Shown here in pieces: positions 20,381 through 31,992 of a stretch of DNA of 64,000 nucleotides. The notes under the pieces were generated by a model. The model was not told where the DNA came from, did no database searches, and was given only the letters and a program-made list of their open reading frames with translations. Position numbers and translations under genes: made by a program. Source of the DNA: Grammothele lineata (taxonomy: Eukaryota; Basidiomycota; Agaricomycetes; Polyporales; Polyporaceae); assembly GCA_002150815.3 (NCBI GenBank), contig NDFF03000116.1, positions 186,001-250,000 of the forward strand, read 5' to 3'. Numbering within the stretch: position 1 is the stretch's first letter; every line of letters begins with the position of its first letter.

Positions 20381-22043
20381 ATGTTTCTCCCAGAAGAAGA
20401 ACGCCTTTTGTTTCGTCTGGAACCTACTTCTGAGCTGATTCAGGGGGCACACGAGTCGATTAGACTGCATGAAGAAAACATCAAGTCACTCGATGGACAA
20501 ATTCAAGGTTTACTGGACCAAGTTCGTCAGCTGCGATACCAGCAGGCCAAACATCGCGCCGCAATAGAGCGCTCATGGGGAATGGTCACCCTTGCTCGCC
20601 GTCTCCCTGAAGAGCTCCTTATCAAGATATTCGGCCACTGTGTTGAAGATGGCTGGACCCGCGCCCCCGTCGTCGTCTCCCACGTCTGTTCGACGTGGCG
20701 CAGGGCCGCCCATGCACCCAAGGTCTGGTCGTATGTCTACGTCCGCACCGACGACACCAACGTCCACGAACGCACTCGGTTCTGGCTCAGAATGGCCGGA
20801 AGCGCTGATCTACATATCACCATCCGCGCGTCGTGGAGGACTCCCCAATGGCAGTTCCCGGAGCTTATGTCCCTACTCGTCGACCGCGCGAATCAATGGA
20901 AGTCTCTCAACGTCGAGACGGACCTCTACTCCCAGGCCAACCTCATATTTCGCTCGTGTACCAGTCCGATGCCCCAGCTCCGGACCATCAGTGCCCACAC
21001 CCTGGTTGTGGACAACGCGCCTCCCGACGGCGTTCTCGACTTCCAACCCCTCGATAACATCTTCAGCAAGGACCGGGCGCCGTGGCTCGTTAATGTTAAC
21101 TTCGTTTGTGGTATCCCCCCTGGGATACCCAGGTTCCCCTCCCACATCACCCATCTCTCACTCGACGTGCGTCTCAGCAGTCCTGACCATCCCGTCTCTA
21201 TGGCATGGGTCCTCGACACCCTAGAAAGCATGCCTGGCCTGCGCGTCCTTACGCTATCTATGCCTCTTGTATACGAGCATCCGTTCGTATACCTACCCGA
21301 ACCCGAGACGTCGCGAGTGATCTCGCTCGAGAATCTCACTACGTTTACCCTTTACGGGCCTACAGACCTCAATGAGGTTCTTCCCCACTTTCACACCCCG
21401 GCGCTTCGCGACCTTCATCTGCGCTCCCTCGAGGACCTCGGGTACCGACAACAACCTATTGGGCCTAGCCTTCAACGCTTCCTCGAGGAATCACGCCCGC
21501 CCCTCGAGCTCCTCGAGCTCCACGACATCGACCTCGCCCCAGAAACCTTCGCGGCTTGCTTCGCTGCTCTCCCCCTCCTACGCGAGCTTCGCCTACACGA
21601 GTCGTCCATCTCAGACGGGACTGTCGCGCTCCTACGCGGCCCGCGCGGGTTCTGCCCCAAGCTCGCACGTATCGACTTCCGCTGGTGCAGCATGCTCCAT
21701 GGTCGGGCTCTCGTCGACCTCGTTCGCAGCCGGTGCGCCGTCGACCTCATCGCGCCCGGTTCAGAACCCATCGAGGAGGTCGGCGTCGTCAATTGCTGCT
21801 TTGTACTGGAGGAGGACGTGATGGACCTCGCGCGATTGGCCGTGTGTAGGGTCATCATGCGCGAGGGCGAGGACTACTGTCGTAAGTTGTCATACATCTG
21901 TGACAACGCGCGTACGGTTCCGCTAACAGCAGCATATAGGTGAACGCGGATGTTGCAACAATGGCAAGTACAGGATCCGCCTCAAGCTACGGCACATGTC
22001 GGACGTCCTCGGTCGGGATCCTAGCCTCCGATTGATTGTGTGA
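20381..22043 (+). CDS. F-box protein, downstream copy
   Basis: Exon 1 is 20381-21881 and exon 2 is 21940-22043, with phases agreeing across a 58-nt intron; 534 residues. Order: N-terminal coiled coil ('HEENIKSLDGQIQGLLDQV'), then a clear F-box ('RRLPEELLIKIFGHCVEDG', 'VVSHVCSTWRRAAHAPKVW'), then Leu-rich segments to the C-terminus ('LRDLHLRSLEDL', 'LLRELRLHESSI'). This is the standard layout of Agaricomycete F-box/LRR-like proteins that present substrates to SCF ligase. It shares only the general architecture with the F-box gene at 15.1-17.1 kb, so the two are not obvious recent duplicates. In-frame sequence upstream of 20381 uses no ATG, hence this start. Confidence 0.85.
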
Positions 22044-22379
22044 TACTTAGAATTGTAGAGCTCCGGATTCCTAGTTTTCTCCCATTACAGCTTCGAATGG
22101 CTCGGATTGTACATAAGCACGTTTAGGAGGAGGTATTGAATTGGGTTCACTGAGGATTTGCAACCATTTACATCTCCTTTCGACATCAAGCGACGGTGGA
22201 ATTACTGCACGTTGATCTGTCTCGCAATGTGGTCGAACTAGCCACTACAACATATTAATCGATAATCTCACAAGCAAAAATTTACACGTACGGAACAACG
22301 GTAACAAAATCAGACAGCGAGGGATGAGAAAACGAGAGCGTATCGTATCGGTCCACAGCCTCCGTGCGGTGTCATCTGC
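22044..22379. other. convergent intergenic region
   Basis: 336 bp between converging stops; AT-richer, consistent with two 3' UTRs. No gene. Confidence 0.5.
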
Positions 22380-24576
22380 TTAGCTCAACTGTGCCACACT
22401 TGCGTCGCCCACCGGCCCCATATCACCCTCCATCGACGTCCCAGCCTGGACTTCGCTCACTCGGGTGCCCTGCCCGCTCGCGGCAAGTCCGGCCTGCGCT
22501 TGGGTGACCGCAGCGGCAAGGCCCGGGCTCGGGGCGCTCGCGTGCCTGGAAAGCTCGCTCTTGACGTGCTCAAGCATGCGCTTGAGGTTGACGCGTTCGT
22601 TGACGAGAGCCATGCGCGCGCTCTCGAGGCTCTTGCGCTCCTCCTCGAGCAGCTCCTCGAGCTCCTCGAACTGCGCCGTCTTGAGCTCGAGCTTGGTGAG
22701 CGTGAGCTTGATGAGCGACGCGAGCGTCGTCCGGACCTGGTTCTCCTCCGCGTCCGCGAGGGCACCCGCCGCCTTCGCTGCGGACTTGAGCGCGAGGTCC
22801 GCCGCGCGCACGACGCGGGAGTGGGGAATCGCCTTGGCGGCCTTTTGGACGGCGGACTCACCGCTAGCCTGCGCGTCGACCTGCATGGCGTCTGCCTGGC
22901 CCTCTCCCGTGCTCGCCTTCTCCGCGTCTTTCGGCTGATCCTCGTCCATCTTCTCGCCCTCTGCCGCCGGCTTCGCCTCTCCTCCCTGCTTCTCTTCTAC
23001 ATCCTTCTTGTCTCCATCGGTGAGCTCGTGCAGCGCGGTCTTCGCAGCTTCCGCGGCGACTCCAGGGTTGATGACGCCGGCGAGGAAGGCGACGACGCTC
23101 ATGACCGGATTGTCGGCCTGTTCGAACGGAACACGAGCGAATCGTAGAGGGCCCATGTCGCCCTCTGCCGCAACATAAGGATCTTCGATGGGGAGCTGGA
23201 GGAATTTGCGGATGCACTGCTGGGCAGAACGCGTTCCGACATGTTCCTCGATAGCGGACCAGTCGTCGTCGAAAAGCTCCACGCCCTCGAGCAAGAGGAG
23301 GATCTCTTGGTCCGTCCAGTCGTCGTCCGCCCCAGTGCCAACGGCTTGGTGAACGCCGTTAGCCCCCGTCGCGCTCGTAAGCTTCACGAAGTCTCCGCTG
23401 AACATGTTAGAGGGGAAGCGGCCATCGAGGTAGCATGGAGGGCAGAGCTCGAAGTTCTTGGTCTTGAGTGAGTGATAACGCACGGGAGTGCAGTCGACCC
23501 CACAAGTATCGCACTGGTACTTAATAGTGGTCGGGTGGTCCCCGGAGACACCATTGGGTGCCGACGCGCCATTCGCCAAGGCGGAGGCTTCCGTAGCAGA
23601 GACAGGACGCGACGACTTCGCCGAGGTTTGGTATATTGAGGACCGAAGCTCGAGCGACGCAGGGGCGGGAGTGGCACCGGGCTTGGCTGAGCCGTTAGCG
23701 GCCTCTTGCGCGCTGGGCTGTTTGGGCTTGGTGCCGGGATGAAGTGCCTGGAGGCCGCGCGGCGTATCGAGGATGACGCGGAAGTGGCCAGTGAAAGGAG
23801 GTGCGAGGGCGGCAGGTCTCTGTTCGGGATCAATCTGCAGAAGAAACAATGATTACGCGTTGTTCTCAATGTATGCTGTATACAAAACGCACCTGATAGT
23901 TTATGAGACCCCATTGCTCCAGAAACGCGTGCACGCGCATGATAGCGCAGACGTCCCCAGCCAGATTCCTCCGACATGCGGTAACAGTGAGGTATTCGGA
24001 CGGCCGGAGGCGGTACGCGTTGATCATGAAGTCGCGATAATCCTTGTAGATGGTAGGAGTCTTGGACCGATGCCGCGAGTTGAAGAACTCGGGCAAGGCC
24101 CTCCGCTCGACGGGATGGATTTTGGACATGTCGAACCATGCGGCATAGGAAGGGATGATAACTTCGTGTGTCTGCGCTGCCAAATACTTGCTAGCCTGCT
24201 CTTCTAGCCGGAGACGCGTAGCTTCGAGTTGGGCAGGATCTTCGTCGTCGTTGTCCTCGCCCGACTCCGCCTCCTCGTCCGCCGCGTCTGCTGCCTCCGC
24301 CATCGAGACATCCCCACTATCCTCTCCACCCTCTCCATCTCCTTCTGCCTTCAAAAGTCGCGCCGGAACCGCGCTCGCGGGGTCTGCAGAGGTTGAACCC
24401 GCAGGCGGTGGTGGGAGGTTGCCGATGTCGCCACCCTGGATAGGTTCGAGTTCGCTGCGCTTGCCTGTCGCGTTTTCCGGGTCCACGGGAGGGACACCCT
24501 GGTTTACTGTGAGGCGTATGCGTTTCGCTTCAGAAGAGGCCGGTGGCGGGGAGGCTGTACGTTTTGGGGAGGACAT
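22380..24576 (-). CDS. SWI3/RSC8-type chromatin remodelling subunit
   Basis: Exon 1 is 24576-23893 and exon 2 is 23834-22380, with a 58-nt intron in phase 0; 712 residues. Order: acidic, Pro/Ala-rich N-terminus; SWIRM domain at about 138-228 ('[20 protein letters not shown]' onward to '[10 protein letters not shown]'); ZZ-type zinc finger at about 335-370 (C-x2-C in 'CDTCG', C-x2-C in 'CPPCY'); SANT domain at about 400-445 ('[20 protein letters not shown]', '[17 protein letters not shown]'); long Ala/Glu-rich C-terminal coiled coil. This is the architecture of yeast Rsc8/Swi3 and animal SMARCC, scaffold subunits of SWI/SNF and RSC remodellers in the nucleus. Whether it serves one complex or both cannot be told. 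A second in-frame start (GTG-led) upstream is ignored because ATG at 24576 begins 'MSSPKRTAS'. Confidence 0.9.
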
Positions 24577-24983
24577 GATGGTTAAGACCAAGGGAAGAGC
24601 TGGGCGCTGGGCCAGTCAACCTGGCAGGAAGCTTCTAATGGGGTACTAACGCGTTTACTTACTGATCTTCGAGCGCCTTACGTGTACTATTAGACGGTGT
24701 TAACGACATTTGAAGCCGCTTACTACACAATACAAGCTCGTCATCGCCGGAGTCGACAAGACATCCTGTTGCAACTCTTTCGCTCACAACTTTGTATCGG
24801 TGCTGTTGCCTTCGGGCCTCTTGTCCCTCTCTGCTTCGCTGTGGTAGCATCCAGGGCCCGACGACTTTGAAACAAACGTTTTGTTGTTTGCAGCGAGGTC
24901 TGCCTAGGCTGGGTCCAACGAGGTGCGTCCTTGATGTGCATGCCGGCCTCTCAGCTTTTCACGGGGAGTCTCAGGCTCAGTTC
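24577..24983. other. divergent promoter region
   Basis: 407 bp between the divergent starts of the SWI3-like gene and the PPR-like gene. Open plus-strand sequence extends upstream of 24984 but lacks an ATG. No TATA element stands out. Confidence 0.4.
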
Positions 24984-27082
24984 ATGGCATCATGGGCACT
25001 TGCACATTCGCCATGGCACTCCCTCACTCGTACGCGCCTCCGCTGGGACACTCTCGTCAAGTCAGGAGTACGGACTGGTCGGCAATTCCTGAACACCCCC
25101 ACTTCCACTCATAGCACCCAAACCCCTGCCATGCAAGAGATGGCGGCATATCCCTACCCTACTGCCGCCCCAGATGAATCCCTTTTTGAGGACTCGGAGG
25201 ATTATTCTCGCGCATACGACGACGTTCATTCGACTGCCGTCCCCGCTTCAGACGTCGACCCCTCCAGAATCCTCCGTCAGCTCGTCCGCTGTGGGGAGTA
25301 TACGGATGCCGCTCGCGTCTACAAAGAACTGGCGGACCTTGGTGTTCATTTCCATCCTCATCCTGTCTACCATCTCCCAGCGCGCGCCGTTCTCTCCCAG
25401 CCAGGGATTTCATCGGAGGAACGCGCCGACTCATGTATCAAGTGGTGGTCCCTTGTCCCTCCAAGATACCAGGATGACTGTCGTCGTTCCGTGGACTACA
25501 TGCTCGCAGAGCTCTTTCGGCAGGATGCCGTTCCTGACATTCCCCTCATTGCTAAATTCTCCCTTCTCGCTGCATCCAAGGGGTACGCCGACCAAGTCGC
25601 AGACCGTACCATTACTACGCTAGCTCGCTATGCGCCGGTCGAACTCACAGTACAGTTCATGGACAAATTTTCCCTCAGCGCTGCCGACTACACGCGTTCT
25701 TCACTTCACCCTCAAGAACCATGGACACCCTTCGATGGACGAGTCAAGACATGGTATGATCGAGCATTTCGAACTATGGTGCAAACAGGGAATTTTAGTG
25801 GGGCTCAAACGTTGTTCAAGTCCGCCCACCCCTCGATTTTCAAGCGAAATAAGGCTTTAGAAGCTACGATGGCCAAGGGGCCGGAGGATAGCAAGGGAAG
25901 GCAGGATGCCATGGGAAACGACGAGGTAAGCCCTATAGTCACGTCTTTGCAGGCTCGTACTAATCTCGTACGTCATCGCTGTGTCTGAAGCCAGAAACAT
26001 CCACTACGGACATTCCTGTGCCAGTGACGAAACACTCAAGGCCGGTGGAAAAATCCGCCCGGCAGCTCAAGGAGGCTTTCCGGATACAGGCGTCTCTATC
26101 CGCTACCAATCTCGCGACCCTCATCGAATACTATCTTGCGAATGGGTACTCTTCGCTTGTCCGACACCTCCGTGCTTCTGCATACGACTCAGGTGATGCG
26201 TGCACCTCGGTGTGGCTCCTAGCGGAGATGCTTTACCTGACACGCCCACGTGCAAGTGCCGAGGACCGGTTCTTCTGTTTCCAGGTCTTCGAGCGCCACT
26301 TCCACCTCGTCGGAGTTCCCTCGCAACTCTTCAAATTCGATTCCCCACATCGAATGCGAACTAGTGTCTCGCCGGACCTCGACAGTTCAGGCAAATCGCA
26401 CACGCTGGGCCAGTATAGCATTCCGCGTTACAGACTACCACCCAAGAGGAGCCATTTATACGTACTATGGCGAGCCGCTGCCCGTGGTGTCCACAACCCT
26501 CTCGGCCTCCTTCGCCTCTATCGCGCTTTCATTGAGCAAGTCATGCAGTCGCGCGGCATATCCATATCTGACTATCCCTTACCCTCTACGGGAACCCCTC
26601 TCGACGAAAGCGAGCAGTATCCCCAGCCCATTCCTCCGGTCAACTCCTTTGATGTCCGCTTCTTTCACACCTTCATCACGACGTTCACTCGATTCAACAT
26701 GATGTATGCCCCGAGGCTGGTTTCCGACATGTTCTGTCTCGGATTCAAGCCGACAGCCATGACGCGAGATATGGTCGCCGCAATGTTCCGCCGTCGGAAA
26801 CATTTCCAGCACGTCGACAAGATCCTTGACCGTTGGGACAAATGGCCCATCCATGCTCCTCCAGGGCGAGACCCGATCGCGTTACGACGGTCCATCCTCA
26901 CGTTCTTGTATATGGCGTTGTTGCGCCGCCTGATGCACGACGGTCTACACCGCGCCGCACTACCAGTCGCGAAGCGTCTCATGGAGGTGGCACCATCAAC
27001 AGAGATACGGCGGGTCATCTTACGGATGCTCAGAAGGAAACGCCAGAAGCAGCTGCCCCGACCGGTGTGGGACAACGAGTAG
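24984..27082 (+). CDS. PPR-like helical repeat protein, probably mitochondrial
   Basis: Exon 1 is 24984-25925 and exon 2 is 25991-27082, joined in phase 0 by a 65-nt intron with an AAG acceptor; 677 residues. The first 40 residues are rich in Ser, Thr and Arg with no acids, as in a mitochondrial presequence ('MASWALAHSPWHSLTRTRLR'). The body is helix-turn-helix segments typical of pentatricopeptide-like proteins: 'LVRCGEYTDAARVYKELADL', 'FRTMVQTGNFSGAQTLFKSA', 'PRLVSDMFCLGFKPTAMTRD', ending with a basic tail. Fungal PPR proteins usually act in mitochondrial RNA maturation or translation; a specific target cannot be named. The domain call is by repeat appearance only. Confidence 0.65.
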
Positions 27083-27970
27083 GAGACACTCCAACTGTGC
27101 CCGCCCCTCTATGCGGTATGTTCAGTCTCGTATATGACACACCACGAAGTACTCACGAGCTTGGGCACCTCTTTGTAGATGTCTCTTCCGCCCAGGCAAG
27201 ACTGGAGGGGTAGCGCCACTCGCTCGCATCTGACGAGCATTAGGACGCCAGTAGGACATCTCCCTTGCACAAGGCTTCGCTATCTCAGGATCGTATTAGG
27301 GACGTCGTGTCCAGGAAGCGGAAGCACCATATAACGACATTACGCCTATCAGCCTTGACATATGGACGTCTCTTCTACGCTGCCAGGCTGTTGGTTCGCG
27401 TACTCGGTGTGTTGACCATAGTAGTTACGGTATGCTCTCGCTGATAGTCGTACGATGCATTAGTATAATGTACTACCTCATAGCTGTCATTTAAGATGCG
27501 GTTGCAATTGCTTCGTAGAACATGTGTTCTGTTGCATAATTTCCAATCTGACGAGCAGGCAGCCTTCTCGGCCGCCAAACCTCCCTTTAGATATCTACTT
27601 CACTATTCGGATGTGAACACCGGCGGCCCACACCGCTGCCAGGAACCGTATTCTTCCGCACTTCACACATTATCTGCATGCTTCTTTGAATTCACCCCTT
27701 TGTGGTCACCACGGTCAGATGTGCGTTCCTTCCACGTGCTAAGAGGATCGTTCGCTGATGGCAATACTTACCCGTTTCGTCCGCTCCCTTGTCGTCTCCA
27801 ACTAGCCTGCCCCGGGGTTTTGCGTCCGCTCCCACAATTAAGATGTTCGACCATTCCAACGTAAGGCTTCAACTCCGCTTGATTGGGACTGGTGACAAGA
27901 CTGGCCTTCGGGTCTCCAGCGCCGGTGCGCCCACGTTCCGACCGTGCTTACGTTACCGCTTCTGCGGACA
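27083..27970. other. intergenic
   Basis: No supported gene. Short open frames lack splice or family support. Confidence 0.45.
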
Positions 27971-27972
27971 TA

Positions 27973-28362
27973 CTGTACTGTTCAGACCGATGCGGCGCGT
28001 CACGCATCACAAAGGGGTCATCCGCGCCGCATAGTGAGACCTGTCACACATCACAGCAGGCCGCGCCGCACTCGAAAATCGTGTCACAAAGCTGCAAAAT
28101 CGCGAAAATCGCGAAAAATGCCTTAAAAAATCGGAAAATGTTCCGCCTGCGGCGGATTCGCGAATCCCCACCCGTTTGGGGCCTCTGAGAGGATGTTAAG
28201 CCCTCCAAAACCCTTTTTCGCGGCGCGGCGCGGGGTCGGAGACCCCGCGCCGCGCCGCACCGAGCAACCCGTCATGCGTCACAGCCCGCCGCGCCGCATC
28301 CGTTTGAGCTTTCGAGGGTGTCACACGTCACACCCCGCGCCGCATTGGTCTGAACAGTACAG
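27973..28362. mobile_element. MITE with 16-bp terminal inverted repeats and TA flanks
   Basis: CTGTACTGTTCAGACC at 27973-27988 and its exact reverse complement at 28347-28362 bound a 390-bp element with TA on both sides (27971-27972 and 28363-28364). The inverted similarity continues inward as 'GATGCGGCGCG' versus 'CCGCGCCGCATT'. Subterminal motifs (CGCGCCGC; TCACACATCACA-like) recur on both sides. No transposase frame is present, so it is non-autonomous. TA duplication is the habit of Tc1/mariner and some other DNA transposons; the superfamily is not certain. Confidence 0.75.
28220..28258. repeat. perfect 18-bp palindrome with 3-nt loop inside the MITE
   Basis: GCGGCGCGGCGCGGGGTC, loop GGA, then the exact complement. 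An all-GC stem of this length would form a very stable hairpin in single-stranded DNA or RNA. Confidence 0.85.
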
Positions 28363-28364
28363 TA

Positions 28365-28956
28365 CTATGTTCCCCTTGAACTTACTCTAAAGTGCTCGCA
28401 TCCGTCCTATGACAGCGAAGCTCGAAGCTCGGAAAACGTCCTCGTGCAAGATTACTTACATCATGTTGTCCTTTCCCAGTCGCCGCTCCGCGCCCGACCC
28501 AATCGCGCCGCCATGACCGGCGACGCTAGTATTACATCTCAAACACGTCGCCAACGATCCATCTGCGCGCTGTTACGGCCGTGCGTACCAACCGGACCTC
28601 ACGGACGCAACACGTAGACGTCGCAAAGGAAGATCAATCGCACTTCACGCCCGATTTACTCATTTGCCCCTTGCGTAGACGCCTGAATCGGGTACATATC
28701 CCCAGTGGTGGGTCGCAGCTCCTTCTTCCGGTGGATGCTATCTTGCCGGTGAATTCTAAGGAGCGCGCATGCTAATACATCTCCGATAGGGTAGTGCCAC
28801 TGGGCTTCGTCCCGCATCCGACCCATGCAGAGGTCCAGGGCCGATGATGTCCGCGGCGAACGCCCTGTTATAATCCGGCCGTACACTTCCAGAGCAAGGA
28901 GACGGCCCTCCCCGCCCCCCAATCCCCCGAACCCCTTGTTGCCCACCTAGCTGCCT
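28365..28956. other. intergenic, P450 upstream region
   Basis: No gene seen. Probably holds the promoter of the P450 gene that starts at 28957. Confidence 0.4.
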
Positions 28957-31394
28957 ATGCTGACCTACGCCGTCGTCGCCGTCGCTGTTGCCTGGGCTAT
29001 CTGGAGGCTACTGCGCCCATTCTTGGTCAAGTCCCCACTCGACATCGTTCCCGGACCTGAGCGCAAGTCGCTCTTGTCTGGTGAGTCACATCTACCAATC
29101 CCGCCACCATTGTCTCAACTTCTCGTTCCCAACCCAGGAAACCTCGAGCAGCTATTTGACCGGGATGCATGGGGATTCCACGATGAGCTGGGTCAGCAGT
29201 ACGGGCCGATTGTGAAGATCAATGCTGTCCTTGGAGTATGTGTGATGTTTTGTTTGCGTTTTGGTTGCACATCTTACCTCTCATCACGTACAGGACAAAT
29301 GGCTCTACGTCTTCGACTCCACTGCCCTCCGCAGCGTCGTTCTCAAGGACCAAAGCACCTATGACCAAATCCCTTGGCTCATTGAGTACGTCTGCATCTC
29401 TTCGATTTCTGATCGTCTGATCGCGATCCTACCCGACGTCCCATGGATTCCTCGTGCACAGGAGCACACGTCTTCTACTCGGAGCCGGCATCTTAGGCGT
29501 GCTTGGTGCGTGCCTACCCTTCCCGATTCCCGACGTCCGTATCGCGATGCGGCAAGCCCGATGTCCTGACATCACGCTCGCTTGTGCGTTCCTTTACAGG
29601 CGACGCCCACAAGCGACAACGCAAGATGCTAACCCCGGTCTTCTCTGAGAACAACCTCCGAGAGTTGACGCCCATCTTTTACGAGGTCGCGCATCGGGTG
29701 GGTCTTTTGTTCTGCTGCGGAGGAGTACCGAATGGACATGGTGCTAATTGACTTATGCCGCAGCTCGTGCAAGGCCTCACTGGCGAAGTGCTGTCTGACG
29801 AGAAGGAGGTGGACATGCTCGACTGGATGGGACGCGCCGCACTCGAGATCATTGGCCAGGCCGGGCTCGGCCACTCCTTCGACCCCTTGACGTCGCACAC
29901 CGAGAGCGACACCTACACTAAGGCGGCGAAAACCTATCTGTGCGTCACACTCCTGTCTGCCTTCCGCCCCTCTTCCATGACAGAGGCTGACATCTTCGCC
30001 AATCCGTCAGGCCGCTCTCGTTTACGCCTCTCATGGTCCTCGTGCGTCAAGCGAGTCCGATCCTGACGAAGCTCGGCCCCGCGCGCTTCCGGCGTTGGCT
30101 AGTCGACCGCCTCCCGATCGCACAAGTGCAGCAGCTGAAGGATGTCGTGGACGTTCTGCACGACACCTCGATACGCATCATCGCGGAGAAGCGCGCGCTC
30201 CTGGAGGGCGGTAAATTCTCTGCCGGCAAGGACATTATCAGCATTCTACGTAAGTTCCACGTCTGTTTGGTGCGACTCGTGTTGGTTAAGCGGCCGACGG
30301 ACAGTGAAGGCGAACATGGCTGCGGCTGAGTCTGAGCGGCTGCCCGATGAGCAAATCATCGGGCAAATGTCGTACGTATTGGCCAGTTATTCTGGTAGCG
30401 ATGCAGAGGCTGATCTGTACCGCCAGCATTCTCTTGTTCGCAGCGACGGACACGACGTCACACGTCATGGCACAGGTGCTGCAGCTGCTCTCCGAGCACC
30501 CGGAATGGCAAGAGAAGGTCCGGCAAGAGATCCTCGCTGCGCGCGGTGGACAGGATGTCGCGTACGACCAACTGCACGCGCTTCCGCTACTCGACGCGGT
30601 CTGCAAGGAGACCCTCCGCCTGTGAGCTCCATCGTGTTTCCTTTTGATTTCCGATGTTGACCGCTCCGTTTACTACACAGATACCCGCCTACTCCCATTG
30701 TCCTCCGCACGTAAGCCCTCTCGCCTTCCGTCTAACCGCCGTTTCCCAGCTCATTGCATCATGAATCCGCAGAGCCTTCCAGGACTCGACACTCACGCTT
30801 GCCGAACCAATGCGCAGCGCGGACGGCTCGCTCATCGATCACGTCTTCGTACCGAAGGGGAGCAACGTCCTCGTTGGCGTCCGCGCATGCAACCGCGCGA
30901 AGTCGTTATGGGGTCCTGACGCGGAGGAGTGGAAGCCCGAACGCTGGCTGGGGCCACTGCCCAAGGCAGTCGAGGCGGCGAACGTGCCCGGCGTGTACTC
31001 GCACATGTACGCTGTCGTGTTCCGTTCTTCTGCCCCTCGTGTTGCCTCGGAGGAAGAGAGGGCGTTCTGTGTGTAGGTTCGCTGACGAACGCGACTCGGC
31101 AACAGGATGACCTTTGTCGGCGGTCACCGATCCTGCGTCGGCTTCAAATTCGCGCAGATCGAAATGAGTACGTATACGTGTTTTCCCGCCTCCCTTCTTG
31201 CGCACATTGACACCGTTGCTCCTATCGTAGAAGTCGTGCTGTCCGCCCTTCTCTCTCGCTTCACCTTCGCTCCCGGGAGCAAACCCGTCTTCTGGAACGT
31301 CTCCGCCATCACGTTCCCGAGCGCGGGAAAGGAGAGCGAGAAGCCGGAGATGTGGGTCCGCGTCAAGCAATATACGCCAGAGAACTTGGCTTGA
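28957..31394 (+). CDS. cytochrome P450 monooxygenase, microsomal type
   Basis: A gene with many exons split by introns of about 50-100 nt; all main family signatures are in the expected order. The N-terminus is a membrane anchor ('LTYAVVAVAVAWAIW'), followed by a Pro-containing hinge ('DIVPGPERKSLLSG'). Further along: 'GDAHKRQRKMLTPVFSEN' (helix C region); the I-helix oxygen-binding motif 'LLFAATDTTSH' at about 30450; ExxR in 'CKETLRLYPPTP', whose codons span an intron at 30621-30680; the 'PERW' segment at about 30950; and the heme loop 'FVGGHRSCVGFKFAQIEM' with the Cys ligand at about 31133. The stop is at 31392-31394. Such fungal P450s oxidise lignin-derived aromatics, terpenes or sterols at the ER with an NADPH reductase; substrate not predictable. 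Junctions around 29990-30040 were not resolved with certainty. Confidence 0.9.
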
Positions 31395-31992
31395 GATAGG
31401 ACTGTCTCTGAGGGGATACGGAGAGGATCGAAGACACTGGTGGGACTTGGAACTGTGAACAGGAGTCCTAGTAGGGAGGTGGAGACGGCGTTCATACCCG
31501 GGTGCGTGACTCTGCAGGTAGAGTCCCGCGCTCCGCTATGGCTTGTTGTTTACTGTACGTCAGGCGCGTGCGCCGTAATGTTGTACTTTAGTCCCATCTG
31601 CGCTTTGCTCTGACAATCCCTTTAAGTTTACACTGAGTTCGCTCCATGCAGTCCAGCATGCATCTTTCGCGACGATGCCATCATCAATCCCCTGCTACGA
31701 CTTGTGTCTTAACCTCACACTCAGCGTTGCGGTCGTACACAATCTGCGGCGCTGTTGTCTGACAGCAGCGAGAGATTAAGTCCGCCTTTGTAGCGGCACG
31801 GGGCCTAACGAGTGATTAAGTACATTAGCTCATCCACCAATACTTCTGCGTTCTCGAATAGGAGAAGGGAAACACCTATGATGCCAGGGAATGTACACGA
31901 GTCCATAAAGAGTGATCGACACAATATACGATGAATACAGTAACAGTGCAAATAACGCCAATACCAGCCTCCCAAAGACTAAAGTGTCCCTG
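31395..31992. other. convergent intergenic region
   Basis: About 600 bp between the stops of the P450 and the SNARE gene; no coding signal. Confidence 0.45.

Noticed and set aside
22457..22938. Long Ser/Arg- and Leu-rich frames on both strands over the SWI3-like gene
   Set aside because: They are shadows in other frames of a GC-rich gene with clear SWIRM, ZZ and SANT domains; composition is low complexity.
28957..31394. P450 as a tailoring enzyme of the repeat-peptide precursors (RiPP cluster)
   Set aside because: It lies over 9 kb away with three unrelated genes between, and no UstY/DUF3328, tyrosinase or methyltransferase is adjacent. Nothing in the sequence links them.
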